Shown: piece by piece, positions 28,001 to 35,710 of the stretch
Numbering within the stretch: the first letter of the stretch is position 1
How the letters are laid out: each line of letters opens with the position of its first letter
Source of the DNA: Neorhizobium sp. UBA3556
Lineage (GTDB): Bacteria; Pseudomonadota; Alphaproteobacteria; Rhizobiales; Rhizobiaceae
Length of the DNA: 64,000 bases
Assembly (NCBI GenBank): GCA_002376235.1
Contig: DFNX01000009.1
Coordinates: 1-64,000 of the forward strand
Direction: 5' to 3'
The notes under the pieces: model-generated
Database searches by the model: none
Seen by the model: the letters and a program-made list of their open reading frames with translations, nothing else
Told to the model about the DNA's origin: nothing
Program-made: the position numbers and the translations under genes

Positions 28001-30359
28001 ATCGACAACGGACACGACGGCTCCGGATGCGCCCACCAACCTGATCCTTGACGGCGACGGCGTCGAGTTGACGGGTGAAGGCGAAGCCGGCGCCGAGATT
28101 ACGGTGAGGAACGCCGCCGGACAGATCGTCGGCACGGGTACCGTCGATCCGAACGGTACCTTTAGCGTCACGCTTGCTCCAGCGCAGGTGGACGGCGGAA
28201 ACCTGAGTGTCGTTTTGACCGATGCGGCCGACAATATCTCCCTCCCCGGCACCATTGCCTCTCAGGATGAGACCGGACCTGAACCGCCGACAAGCCTTGT
28301 CGTCAACAGTTCCGGCACGCTGATCGGCGGAGGCGGTGAACCCGGCTCCACAGTGACCGTCACCAATGCCGCAGGCCAGGTCGTCGGCACAGGCACGGTC
28401 GCACCGGACGGCACGTTCAGCATCGGCCTTTCTCCCTCGCAGGTAAATGGCGGTGAGCTTGATGTCGTGTTGACGGATAGCGCCGGAAATGAATCCGACG
28501 TGGCCTCGGTCAATTCTCCTGATCTCGTTCCCCCGGCAGCCCCCACCAATCTCGACGTCAACGGAACCGGGACCGGCCTGACCGGCCTTGGCGAGCCGGG
28601 GGCAACCGTGCGGGTAATCAATGCCGACGGCGTTCAGGTCGGAACGGCGATTGTTGCCGGCAACGGCACCTTCACAGTGCCGCTGAGCCCGACGCAAGCC
28701 GATGGTCGAGATCTCACCGTCATTCAGACGGATGCAGCGGGCAACCCCTCTCCCGCCGCCATCACCGACACGCCGGACCTCCTCCCGCCCGACGCACCGG
28801 AAGACCTTGCCGTCAACCCGTCCGGCACCGAGCTGACCGGCACCGGTGAACCGGGAGCCACCATCACGGTGACGGGCACCGGCGGCGCCGTCATCGGCAC
28901 CGGCACGGTTGCCGCCAACGGCACGTTCAGTGTCGGATTATCACCGGCACAGGTGAACGGCCAGGAACTGGATGTCGTGCAGCAGGATGCGGCAGGCAAT
29001 ACTTCCGCTCCAGCCTCCACGACAGCACCCGGCGTCGATTTCGCTCTGACGAATGCGACCGACACGGCCATTCTCGACCAGACCATCACCCGCCAGAATG
29101 AGGCAACGCCTTCCGTCGCCAGTGCCACAGTCACAGCATTGCTCTCGCTCTCGCTCGGCAACCTCGCCACGGTCAATCTGGGGCAGGGAAACAACCCGGT
29201 CGTCAACTTCAACCTTTCGGGCAGCACCAACTCGGTCGATCTGGATCTGCGCATCGGGGGCCTCATCAATGTCGGCCTGCTCAGCAACTATTCTGTGATC
29301 ATTGAGCGCTGGAACGGCACGGCCTGGGTGCGTGGAGACTATGGCACCGACAATGTCGACAACGGCATCCTGCGGCTGAACCTGCTGGGGTCGCCCACCG
29401 GCGAGATCACGCTGACCGACCTCGATGCAGGAGCATATCGCGCCACGCTCGTCCCGAATCCCGGCATCACGCTCGGCGTCGGGACGTTGCGCGAGATCTC
29501 GGTCACGGCAACCGATCAGGTCGAAAATGTCCAGATCAGCGTTGGCGAAAGGGCAGAAGGCAACTTCATCGACGCAGCCGCCACCGGCAATACGGATGAT
29601 CTGCGCATTGCCGAAATCGAGTTCAATGGCATTACCCACACGCTCATCAATGGCACGGTCACGGTGGAAGGCGCGTTCGGCACGCTCGTCTTCAATGCCG
29701 ACGGCAGCTACATATACACGCCGCGCACCACGGCCACGGCAGGCGGAACCGACGACTTCACCGTTGTCGTGGTGGATCCTGTGACCGGAAACGAACTGTC
29801 TTCCGATCTCACCATCGACGTCGATGTGCAGGATACCAGCACCATGATGATGGCATCGGCATCTGACGACATGTCGAGCTTCGCCCTCGCCGACGATGGC
29901 GGCGGCAGTGATGTCACAGACAACCCTGATGACAACGCGAGGACGGCGGCGGATAACGACACGTCCCCCGACAATCCCGACGCACCGGATCCCGATATAT
30001 CGGCTGCCGATACGACGGTGACAGATGACACAATATCGGAAGCCGCCCTTACCGATGGTTCCGATACCACGCCCGAGCAACAGGAACCGGTCGAATTTGC
30101 GCTGAACGCCGATGACGGCTTGAGCCTGCTCGTTCAGGGAGGAGAGGAAGTCGACCTCAGCGCCCTCGACAGCCTCACCGGAGATACGTCGGTTGATGTC
30201 AATGCCGGAGACGGCACGGGTGTAGACATATCGGCCAATGTCGATCTCTCGAATACCGTCGATGCAGTGGTGGATCTGGTGGAAACACCACCGCTCGATC
30301 CCTTCGAGCCGCTTAATCAGGACGACGATCTTGCAACACCAAGACTGCCGGTGGTCTAG
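22083..30359 (+). CDS. Giant BapA-like repeat adhesin, type I secreted (2758 aa)
   Basis: The N-terminus (about 1-105) resembles the BapA prefix-type domain (IRIENFYTGDGAERSELVLEDSAGNVWQGEY). A Gly/Ala-rich segment and 20 Asp-Ala dipeptides (codons 22530-22649) follow. Then come 25 tandem Ig-like units of about 85 residues (22677-29033), each with the core APTNL...LTGRGEPGATVTVTNAAG...VGTGTV...GTFTI.L.PAQ.DGG.L.VVLTDAAGN. A distinct domain (29034-29560), a VCBS-like module (29560-29835) and an acidic C-terminal tail with likely secretion signal (29836-30359) end it. No RTX nonapeptides and no clear LapG cleavage site were seen. It should be exported by the flanking genes and serve in adhesion or biofilm formation. 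Confidence 0.92.
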   Translation: MVAVILDKTSGQTTTVNSNDIVLSKPSTVKLSLSPDQVAATTRAGNDLVIDVRNGPDIRIENFYTGDGAERSELVLEDSAGNVWQGEYTDELANFEFVEGAQIDQLAGAGAAAGAGGAGSILGLAAALGLGAAAVGIGSSSGGSDSDDSDADADADADADADADADADADADADADADADADADADADADSDSDSDTEAPAVATNLSVNDTGTTLTGRGEPGAEVIVTNAAGVVVGTGVVGANGSFSITLNPAQTDGGELDVVLEDAAGNTSDPGTTPSPDLIAPNAPTNLAIGDDGAVLTGRGEPGATVTVRDADGVTVGTGTVGANGTFTIELDPVQNDGGELEVTLKDAAGNASQPGAVDVDDTLPPSAPTNLGVNSGGTVLTGRGEPGTTVTVTNADGDPVGTGTVGANGTFTINLTPAQLDGGALEVVLTDGAGNASDPGTVLSPDPDAPPAPTDLSVNGSGTVLTGEGQSGAQISVTNASGQIIGTATVANDGTFSVTLAPAQIDGGELRVVQSDANGTSQPAVISSPDLIDPAAPTNLDVNDAGTTLTGRGEPGTTVTVTNAAGDEIGTATVRPNGTFTVTLNPTQTDGGTLEVVLTDAAGNASLPGTTEAPDLSGPAAPTNLSISEDGAVLTGRGEPGAKITVTDADGVVVGTVTVGPTGNFSIPLTPAQTDGRDLQVVAEDASGNDSAPATIPSPDLIAPDAPTSLDVNDAGTVLTGRGEPGATVTVRDANDVILGTGTVAGNGGFTINLSPAQDNGGELKVVQQDAAGNVSDPATVTLEDDQSPAAPTNLAVSDNGLVLTGRGEPGTKVTVTDAAGDVIGEDTVDPDGTFSVELNPAQLDGGELDVVLTDAAGNASTPGTVLAPDPDAPPAPTDIDINGTGTTLTGEGQAGATVRVTNAAGATIGTGTVLGDGSFSITLNPAQIDGGEVRVTQTNAGGTSQPALTLSPDLIDPTAPTNLAVNDTGTTLTGRGEPGTSVTVTNAAGQEVGTGTVSGNGTFTITLTPAQTDGGNLTVILEDSGDNTSPPATVATPDLIAPAAPTGVTVSGDGSQLSGQGEAGATITVRDANGTIIGTGTAGSTGAFTIDLSPAQDNGGLVRVVQQDAAGNPSPIVTVTSPDITGPDAASDLNVNDTGTVLTGLGEPGATITITNEAGQTIGTGTVAQNGTFSIGLTPPQTDGGDLEVTLTDAQGNPSNPTSIPSPDLIGPDAPTGITVGTGGTTLTGQGEPGATVTVTNEAGQVVGTGTVGPTGEISIPLNPAQTAGGDLTVVLEDESGNPSTPVTVTAPDTLEPEQPGNLTVNTAGTVLTGTGEIGTTVTVTNAAGLPVGTGTVGADGTFTIGLSPAQTDGGNLSVTLEDESGNVSDPGTAPTTDTTPPAAPGGLDVEDGGTILTGTGEPGATVTVTNAADQPVGTATVEPDGSFSVTLSPAQIDGGNLQVVQTDPQGNPSAPGVIASVDETPPALPTNLSVNADGTQITGRGEPGSDVTVRDSAGQLVATGEVEANGTFTITLSPAQNDGTGLQVTLTDGSDNETAPVPVATPDLEAPDAPVLTGTNAGRTVVNGTGEAGADIIIRDSEGLVIGTGTVLANGTFAVTVAPAQTNGGTITAVLIDDAGNVSVSGNLPLSDIQPPAPATNLLVDADGDTLTGEGEPLATVTVTNGAGETWTGVVEADGTFTIPLAPPQIAGEQLSVILTDPAENPSGPATVLAPDPDAPDAPFNLAVIDDGITLTGDGENGANVTVRNAAGQTVGTGIVEADGSFSIDLSPTQNDGGNLQVTLSNGAGTSQPGIIASPDLTAPEAPTNLSINATGTTISGKGEPGADVTITDAEGNPIATGVVGANGNFAIGLTPPQIDGGSLTVVLSDAADNDSDPGTVTTPDLTPPDAPTNLVVATGGTQLTGAGEEGAAVTVTTAEGIVVGTGTVGAGGLFTITLNPPQADGADLEVVLTDAAGNVSAPGTASTTDTTAPDAPTNLILDGDGVELTGEGEAGAEITVRNAAGQIVGTGTVDPNGTFSVTLAPAQVDGGNLSVVLTDAADNISLPGTIASQDETGPEPPTSLVVNSSGTLIGGGGEPGSTVTVTNAAGQVVGTGTVAPDGTFSIGLSPSQVNGGELDVVLTDSAGNESDVASVNSPDLVPPAAPTNLDVNGTGTGLTGLGEPGATVRVINADGVQVGTAIVAGNGTFTVPLSPTQADGRDLTVIQTDAAGNPSPAAITDTPDLLPPDAPEDLAVNPSGTELTGTGEPGATITVTGTGGAVIGTGTVAANGTFSVGLSPAQVNGQELDVVQQDAAGNTSAPASTTAPGVDFALTNATDTAILDQTITRQNEATPSVASATVTALLSLSLGNLATVNLGQGNNPVVNFNLSGSTNSVDLDLRIGGLINVGLLSNYSVIIERWNGTAWVRGDYGTDNVDNGILRLNLLGSPTGEITLTDLDAGAYRATLVPNPGITLGVGTLREISVTATDQVENVQISVGERAEGNFIDAAATGNTDDLRIAEIEFNGITHTLINGTVTVEGAFGTLVFNADGSYIYTPRTTATAGGTDDFTVVVVDPVTGNELSSDLTIDVDVQDTSTMMMASASDDMSSFALADDGGGSDVTDNPDDNARTAADNDTSPDNPDAPDPDISAADTTVTDDTISEAALTDGSDTTPEQQEPVEFALNADDGLSLLVQGGEEVDLSALDSLTGDTSVDVNAGDGTGVDISANVDLSNTVDAVVDLVETPPLDPFEPLNQDDDLATPRLPVV
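22530..22649 (+). repeat. Asp-Ala dipeptide hexamer repeat (20 units of 6 bp)
   Basis: Twenty consecutive GAY-GCN codon pairs encode a poly(Asp-Ala) linker that passes into Asp-Ser pairs. The third bases vary, so it is a degenerate rather than perfect hexamer array. Copy-number change would keep the reading frame and alter linker length. Confidence 0.9.
22677..29033 (+). repeat. 25 tandem Ig-like repeats of about 255 bp in the adhesin
   Basis: I counted 25 units of 83-85 residues. Units 4, 9 and 19 share features not seen in neighbours: a preceding DPDAP junction, a Gly-Glu-Gly-Gln or Gly-Asp-Gly-Glu turn in place of Gly-Arg-Gly-Glu, and a GTSQP tail. Matching points of units 4 and 9 are 1272 bp apart, exactly five units, which suggests growth by duplication of five-unit blocks. 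Confidence 0.9.
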
Positions 30360-30377
30360 CGCGGAGGAGATGACCTG

Positions 30378-32630
30378 ATGGATGCCAGACAGGCTCCTTC
30401 CGAAAAAAAGATAGATACAACAGACGGGGAAAGGGCGACCGCCCTCCCCCCGCCAAATCCCGACACCACGGACCAGAAAAATGCAGCGTCGCTGAGCCAT
30501 GCCAGGGACTGGATCGAAATCATGGGGCTGCTGGCGCAGCACTACGGCATCGCCCATTCGAAATTTGCCACGAACTATATTTCGATCATGCAGGAGGCAG
30601 CACCTCCGGTTCACCGGATCGGCAAGCTGGCGCGGCGTTTCGGTCTCGATGCCAAGCCGGTCGAACCAATTTCAAAGGGCATAACGGCCCGCCGCCTGCC
30701 CATGCTGCTTGAGCTCACCTATGGCGATATCGGGCTGATTACGGAGATCAACCGCGACGAGGTGAAGATCACCTTCGCCGGCGATAACGGCCAGTGGACC
30801 TGGATCCCGCTCTCCGAACTCGATGGCCACATCGCGCACCTGCTCATCGCCCGCGACGCCCGCACCCGACCCGATGAACGCATCGATGCCTATATCGCGC
30901 CAGATACCCAAGGCTGGTTCCGCAAGCTGGCGCTCAATGATCTGCGTCCCTACAGCTACGTTCTTTTGGCATCCTTCGTCGCCAATGCGCTTTCCATCGC
31001 CGGCGTGATCTTTTCGATGCAGGTCTATGATCGCGTCGTGCCCGCCAATTCCATGAGCACGCTCGTGGTCCTGTTCATCGGCGTCGGCGTTGCGGTCGTC
31101 TTCGATTTCATCATGCGCAAGGTCAGGACCGCGATCATCGATATCGTCGGCAAGCGGGCGGATATCCGCATTTCCGATGTCGTCTTCGGCCATGCGCTAA
31201 GGGTAAAGAACCAGAACCGGCCGAAAGCCACCGGCACCTTCATCGCGCAACTACGTGAGCTGGAACAGGTTCGCGAAATGCTGACCTCGACGACCGTGTC
31301 GGCCATTGCCGACCTGCCCTTCTTCCTGCTCTTTCTCGGTCTCTTCGCCTATATCGGCGGCTGGCTTGCCGTCATTCCAGCTGCAGCCCTGCTCATCATG
31401 GTCGCGCCCGGCCTTTTGGCGCAGGGCAAGCTGAATCGGAATGCCAGCCTTGCGATGCGCGAGTCCTCGCTGCGCAATGCCATGCTGGTCGAATCCATTC
31501 AGGGCATCGAGGACATCAAGGCATTGCAGGCCGAAAATGTCTTCCAGCAGAAATGGAACACATTCAACTCCGCCAGCGCCGATGCGCAGGTAAAGCTTCG
31601 CTCCATCACCAGCACGCTGACAAGCTGGGGCCACGGCGTGCAGACCAGCGTTTTTGCGGTCATCGTTTTCTGTGGCGCGCCGATGGTCATGGCGGGCGAC
31701 ATGAGCACCGGCGCGCTCGTCGCCTGCTCGATCCTCGGCTCCCGCATGATGGCGCCGATGGCGCAGCTGACGCAGGTTCTCAGCCGCCTGCAGCATGCCA
31801 AGATCGGCCTGTCGAGCCTCAACGCGATCATGAAGATGCCGGTCGACCATCCCCCGGCTGAAGCAAGGCTATCGGTCGGTTCGCTGCTCGGCGAATATCG
31901 TTTTCGCAATGCCGTCTATTATTATGGCGAACCCGCCGGACGCCCGGCGCTCTCGCTTTCCGACTTCTCGACCAAGGCCGGCGACACCATCGCCCTCCTC
32001 GGCAAAAACGGCGCCGGCAAATCCACCCTGCTGCAGGCGCTTTCCGGCCAGTTGCAGCCTCACACCGGCGAAGCGCTGATCGACACGCTGGCGATCGACC
32101 AGATCGACCCCTCCGACCTGCGCCGCGAAGTCGGCCTGATCACCCAGAACTCCCGTCTGTTCCACGGCTCGATCCGCGAAAACGTACTGATGGGTGCCCA
32201 GAATGCCTCGCAGCAGGCCATGCTGGAAGCGCTGCAGATGACCGGCGCGGACGAATTCATCCGCATGCTTCCCAAGGGTATCGACCACCTGATCGACGAA
32301 GGCGGGCGCGGCCTGTCAGGAGGTCAGCAGCAGGCTCTGCTTCTGGCCCGGCTTCTGATCCGCAACCCGTCCGTGGTGCTGCTCGACGAACCGACCGCCT
32401 CCATGGACGAAGCGACCGAAAAGCTGTTCATCCAGCGCTTCTCCGCCTGGGCGAAGAACAAGACGGTCGTGATCGCCACCCATCGAATGCGGGTGCTCGA
32501 TCTGGTCGAACGCGTCGTCGCACTCGACGGCGGCCGCATCGTGCTCGATGCCGACAAGGAAGAAGCCCTGCGGGTGTTGAAAGGTGAAAAACCGGCCCAG
32601 CAGCTGCGCAGCGTCAAGGGCGGGAGTTAA
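30378..32630 (+). CDS. Type I secretion ABC transporter with C39-like domain
   Basis: This 750-residue exporter has an N-terminal region (about 40-155) that resembles a C39-like domain without a catalytic cysteine, so it should bind rather than cleave substrate. A six-span ABC membrane domain follows (about 190-460). The ATPase domain has Walker A GKNGAGKST near 540, signature LSGGQQQ, Walker B VVLLDEPTA and the H-loop ATHR. It belongs to the LapB/LssB group of adhesin exporters. It starts 18 bp after the adhesin stop behind GGAGG and is followed three bases later by the HlyD gene. Confidence 0.93.
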   Translation: MDARQAPSEKKIDTTDGERATALPPPNPDTTDQKNAASLSHARDWIEIMGLLAQHYGIAHSKFATNYISIMQEAAPPVHRIGKLARRFGLDAKPVEPISKGITARRLPMLLELTYGDIGLITEINRDEVKITFAGDNGQWTWIPLSELDGHIAHLLIARDARTRPDERIDAYIAPDTQGWFRKLALNDLRPYSYVLLASFVANALSIAGVIFSMQVYDRVVPANSMSTLVVLFIGVGVAVVFDFIMRKVRTAIIDIVGKRADIRISDVVFGHALRVKNQNRPKATGTFIAQLRELEQVREMLTSTTVSAIADLPFFLLFLGLFAYIGGWLAVIPAAALLIMVAPGLLAQGKLNRNASLAMRESSLRNAMLVESIQGIEDIKALQAENVFQQKWNTFNSASADAQVKLRSITSTLTSWGHGVQTSVFAVIVFCGAPMVMAGDMSTGALVACSILGSRMMAPMAQLTQVLSRLQHAKIGLSSLNAIMKMPVDHPPAEARLSVGSLLGEYRFRNAVYYYGEPAGRPALSLSDFSTKAGDTIALLGKNGAGKSTLLQALSGQLQPHTGEALIDTLAIDQIDPSDLRREVGLITQNSRLFHGSIRENVLMGAQNASQQAMLEALQMTGADEFIRMLPKGIDHLIDEGGRGLSGGQQQALLLARLLIRNPSVVLLDEPTASMDEATEKLFIQRFSAWAKNKTVVIATHRMRVLDLVERVVALDGGRIVLDADKEEALRVLKGEKPAQQLRSVKGGS

Positions 32631-32633
32631 GCC

Positions 32634-33830
32634 ATGGCCATGTCGTTCCCGCGTATCGTTGATGAAAGCTGGCAATATGGCGGCGAGGACGAGGTTCGCC
32701 TTTCCGGGGCAAAGACCGTCGTCAAGATCATGGCCCTGCTCATCGTCGTCGTGCTGACATGGTCCTATTTCGCCATTCTCGACGAGGTCTCGACGGGTGA
32801 TGGCAAGGTCGTTCCAATCAGCAAGGAACAGGTCATCCAGTCGCTCGAAGGCGGTATCGTCTCGAAGCTGATGGTGCAGGAAAACCAGGTTGTCGAACGA
32901 GGGCAACTTATCGCCCAGTTCGATCCGACGATCACCGAATCCGGCGTCGGAGAATCCGCCGCCACCTATCGGGCCGCCTTGGCGAGTTCGGCAAGACTGA
33001 CGGCGGAGGTCAACCAGACACGTCTCACCTTCCCTGAAGAACTAAATGCCTATCCCGACCTGATCGCGTCGGAAACGCGGCTCTACGAAGCCCGCCAGCA
33101 TAATCTCAAAGAGACGCTGCAATGGATCGATGAGTCGCTGGCGCTCTCCCGTCAGGAACTCGCGGTCAACGAAGACCTGTCGAAGATAGGTGCGGCCAGC
33201 AGCGTCGAGATCATCCGCCTGAAGCGTGAACGGGCGGAACTGGAGTTGAAAAAGGTCGAGACCAGCACTCAGTATGTCATCGAGGCCCGGGAGCAACTGG
33301 CCAAAGCCAACGCCGAAGTGACATCGCTTTCCTCCGTCATCAAGGGGCGCTCGGACAGTCTGGCTCGCTTGACGTTGCGTTCACCGGTACGCGGCATCGT
33401 CAAGAATATCGAAGTTTCCACAATTGGCGGCGTCGTACCGCCGAACGGCAAGCTGATGGATATCATCCCGCTCGGCGACCAGTTGATGATCGAGGCCCGC
33501 ATCCTGCCGCGCGATATCGCCTTCATCCACCCGGACCAGCGGGCGACGGTGAAGATCACCGCCTATGACTACGCCATCTATGGCGGGCTGGAAGGCAAGG
33601 TCGTCACCATCTCCCCGGACACGATCCAGGACGAGGTGGACCCGGAAATCTATTACTACCGCGTCTTCGTGAAGACGGAAAAGGACGCGCTGGAAAACCA
33701 TGCCGGAAAGATATTCCCGATTTCTCCGGGCATGGTCGCCACCGTCGATATCCATACCGGCCAGAAGAGTGTGATGGACTATCTGCTGAAGCCCTTCAAC
33801 AAGGCCAAAGAGGCAATGCGCGAACGCTGA
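32634..33830 (+). CDS. HlyD-family periplasmic adaptor of type I secretion
   Basis: This 398-residue membrane fusion protein has one membrane segment near 25-50 (VVKIMALLIVVVLTWSYFAIL), a lipoyl half (GDGKVVPISKEQVIQSLEGGIVSKLMVQENQVVERGQLIA), a coiled-coil part to about 240, the second lipoyl half (LRSPVRGIVKNIEVSTIGGVVPPNGKLMDIIP) and a beta-barrel tail. It should connect the ABC exporter with the TolC-like protein. It starts 3 bp after the exporter stop. Confidence 0.93.
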   Translation: MAMSFPRIVDESWQYGGEDEVRLSGAKTVVKIMALLIVVVLTWSYFAILDEVSTGDGKVVPISKEQVIQSLEGGIVSKLMVQENQVVERGQLIAQFDPTITESGVGESAATYRAALASSARLTAEVNQTRLTFPEELNAYPDLIASETRLYEARQHNLKETLQWIDESLALSRQELAVNEDLSKIGAASSVEIIRLKRERAELELKKVETSTQYVIEAREQLAKANAEVTSLSSVIKGRSDSLARLTLRSPVRGIVKNIEVSTIGGVVPPNGKLMDIIPLGDQLMIEARILPRDIAFIHPDQRATVKITAYDYAIYGGLEGKVVTISPDTIQDEVDPEIYYYRVFVKTEKDALENHAGKIFPISPGMVATVDIHTGQKSVMDYLLKPFNKAKEAMRER

Positions 33831-33859
33831 GGCAAGGCATGGGTGAAGGAAGGATCCAC

Positions 33860-35560
33860 ATGACGACGCCACCGGATATGACCTTGCTTTTGGAGCATGT
33901 GCGCTCGGCATGCCGCCCGCTGCCCCTGCCCCATCCAGCCTTTGTCCTCTTTTTCTCCTTGTCCGACGGTGAGGAAAGGGCAAGCGTCACAATCGCGCGC
34001 GGCGGCTCCTTCGACGAGGCCTGGCAGAGCGGCATGGAGGCCGTTCGAGCCATTCAGCGCCGCCAGTCCGGCAGGCATCGCTGGTTGCGGATCGATTGGC
34101 CGACCGCTCTGGAAGCCTCGACCTGGGACGAGCTTCGCGATGTCTTAAGCGACACCAAACGCAACTATTTCCGCCTCGGGATATCGCTCGATGACCGGTT
34201 CGAAACCGCATTTCTGGAGCAGGAACTCAACGCCAATGCGATGCTTTACGGCGGCAACAAGAACGTCTCGGCCGAACTGAACGAGAAGAACTTTCTCCTC
34301 TATTTCAACGCCCGTTTCCCTAACCAGCCTTCGCCTGACTTTGCGGACGACCGGGTGATCTACCCCTTCGCCAGTACAGGCGCCTTTTTCGACGGAACGA
34401 CGGTCTACCCTCTCCATCCTTCCGGCCTGAATGCCGGACGCCGGGTCATCGACAAACTGGATGTCGGCCAGGTTACCTCGCTTATCTACGACGCTTCCGA
34501 ATTCCTCGCTCGCCAGGTCGGCCCCGACGGACGCTTCGTCTACGGCTATCACCCCTGCTTCGACAGAGAGATCGGCACCTACAACACGCTTCGCCATGCC
34601 AGCACGACATATGCGATGATCGAGGCTTACGAACTGACCTGCACGCCGCTCCTGCGTGAAGCGATCAACAACTCGATTGCCTGCCTGACACGCGATCTCG
34701 TCGTCCATGCTCTTTTGCCCAACGGCCGGATCGCCGCATTCCTCGTCGAAGCCAACAACGAGATCAAGCTCGGCGGCAATGCCGTCGCGATCCTGGCGCT
34801 TGCCAAATATGCGAGCGTCTTCGACGACGACCGGCATGACGAGTTAATGGAAAGGCTGGCCTCCGGCATCTGCTTCATGCAGGACGAGAAAACCGGTGCA
34901 TTCCGCCATGTCCTGACCTTCCCGAGCCTTGAGACAAGGCAGGAATTCCGCACGATCTATTACGAGGGAGAGGCCGTCTTTGCCCTGATGCGGCTCTACG
35001 ACCAGCTTCGCGATGATCGCTGGCTCAATGCCGTCGAACTCGCCTTCGATCATTTCATCCGCAACAACTACGCCGGCCATCACGACCACTGGCTCGCCTA
35101 TTGCGCCAATGAACTGACACGGCATCGTCCCGAAGAAGACTATTACCGCTTCGCCATCGACAACATCGTCGATCACCTCGATTTCGTCGCCAACCGCATC
35201 ACGACATTCCCGACGCTACTGGAACTGATGATGGCGACGCGTCAGGTCCTGACGCGATTGAAAATCGACGGCCGTTTCCCGCATCTCCTGAACCGGATCG
35301 ACCCCAACCGCTTCGAACGGGCCTTGGAAAAACGGACGCATTACCTGCTCAACGGGCATTTCTGGCCGGAGATGGCGATGTTCATGCGCAACCCTAAAAA
35401 AGTGCTCGGCTCATTCTTCATCCGCCACCATGCCTTCCGGGTACGCATCGATGACGTCGAACATTATCTTTCCGGATACGTCGCCTATCTGCGATACTTG
35501 CATGAGCAGGAATTGAGGGAAGACGCCCCGCACGACGTCCCCGGCAGAAGCGACCGCTAG
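33860..35560 (+). CDS. Uncharacterised 566-aa protein, possible alpha/alpha-toroid fold
   Basis: The start is ATG 33860, six bases after GGAAGGA; an in-frame ATG at 33839 is less well placed. The first 110 residues form a compact alpha/beta region (FVLFFSLSDGEERASVTIARGGSFDEAWQSGMEAVRAIQ). From about 210 on, helical-hairpin motifs recur: PDGRFVYGYHPCFDREIGTYNTLRHASTTYAMIEAYELT, LGGNAVAILALAKYA and YYEGEAVFALMRLYDQL. These resemble six-hairpin glycosidase or epimerase folds. I do not recognise the exact family. No signal peptide is seen, so it is probably cytoplasmic. It is the last gene of the secretion operon, 29 bp after hlyD, and might modify the adhesin or a surface glycan before export. 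Confidence 0.75.
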   Translation: MTTPPDMTLLLEHVRSACRPLPLPHPAFVLFFSLSDGEERASVTIARGGSFDEAWQSGMEAVRAIQRRQSGRHRWLRIDWPTALEASTWDELRDVLSDTKRNYFRLGISLDDRFETAFLEQELNANAMLYGGNKNVSAELNEKNFLLYFNARFPNQPSPDFADDRVIYPFASTGAFFDGTTVYPLHPSGLNAGRRVIDKLDVGQVTSLIYDASEFLARQVGPDGRFVYGYHPCFDREIGTYNTLRHASTTYAMIEAYELTCTPLLREAINNSIACLTRDLVVHALLPNGRIAAFLVEANNEIKLGGNAVAILALAKYASVFDDDRHDELMERLASGICFMQDEKTGAFRHVLTFPSLETRQEFRTIYYEGEAVFALMRLYDQLRDDRWLNAVELAFDHFIRNNYAGHHDHWLAYCANELTRHRPEEDYYRFAIDNIVDHLDFVANRITTFPTLLELMMATRQVLTRLKIDGRFPHLLNRIDPNRFERALEKRTHYLLNGHFWPEMAMFMRNPKKVLGSFFIRHHAFRVRIDDVEHYLSGYVAYLRYLHEQELREDAPHDVPGRSDR

Positions 35561-35710
35561 CGCTTACCCTTTTCGCACCCCGCAGCAAATTTCCTGAGAC
35601 ACTCCGCATCAGGCGTGATTATCTGAGCCCCTGCACTATGTGACCGGGCCGCTCCGGCTCGGCTTTTTCAAAATAAGATTTCGCCAGAACGAAAACATTG
35701 GGGAATGCAG

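Noticed and set aside
22394..29287. Long open frames on the minus strand across the adhesin gene
   Set aside because: They mirror the repeats, have biased composition and no domains; they follow from the GC-rich codon pattern of the plus-strand gene.
28941..30614. 557-residue minus-strand open frame opposite the adhesin 3' end
   Set aside because: No recognisable domain, and it is fully covered by the real gene and the start of the exporter gene.
30378..30850. Active C39 peptidase domain in the secretion ABC protein
   Set aside because: No Cys followed by the expected peptidase motif is present; the region fits a C39-like, non-cleaving domain.
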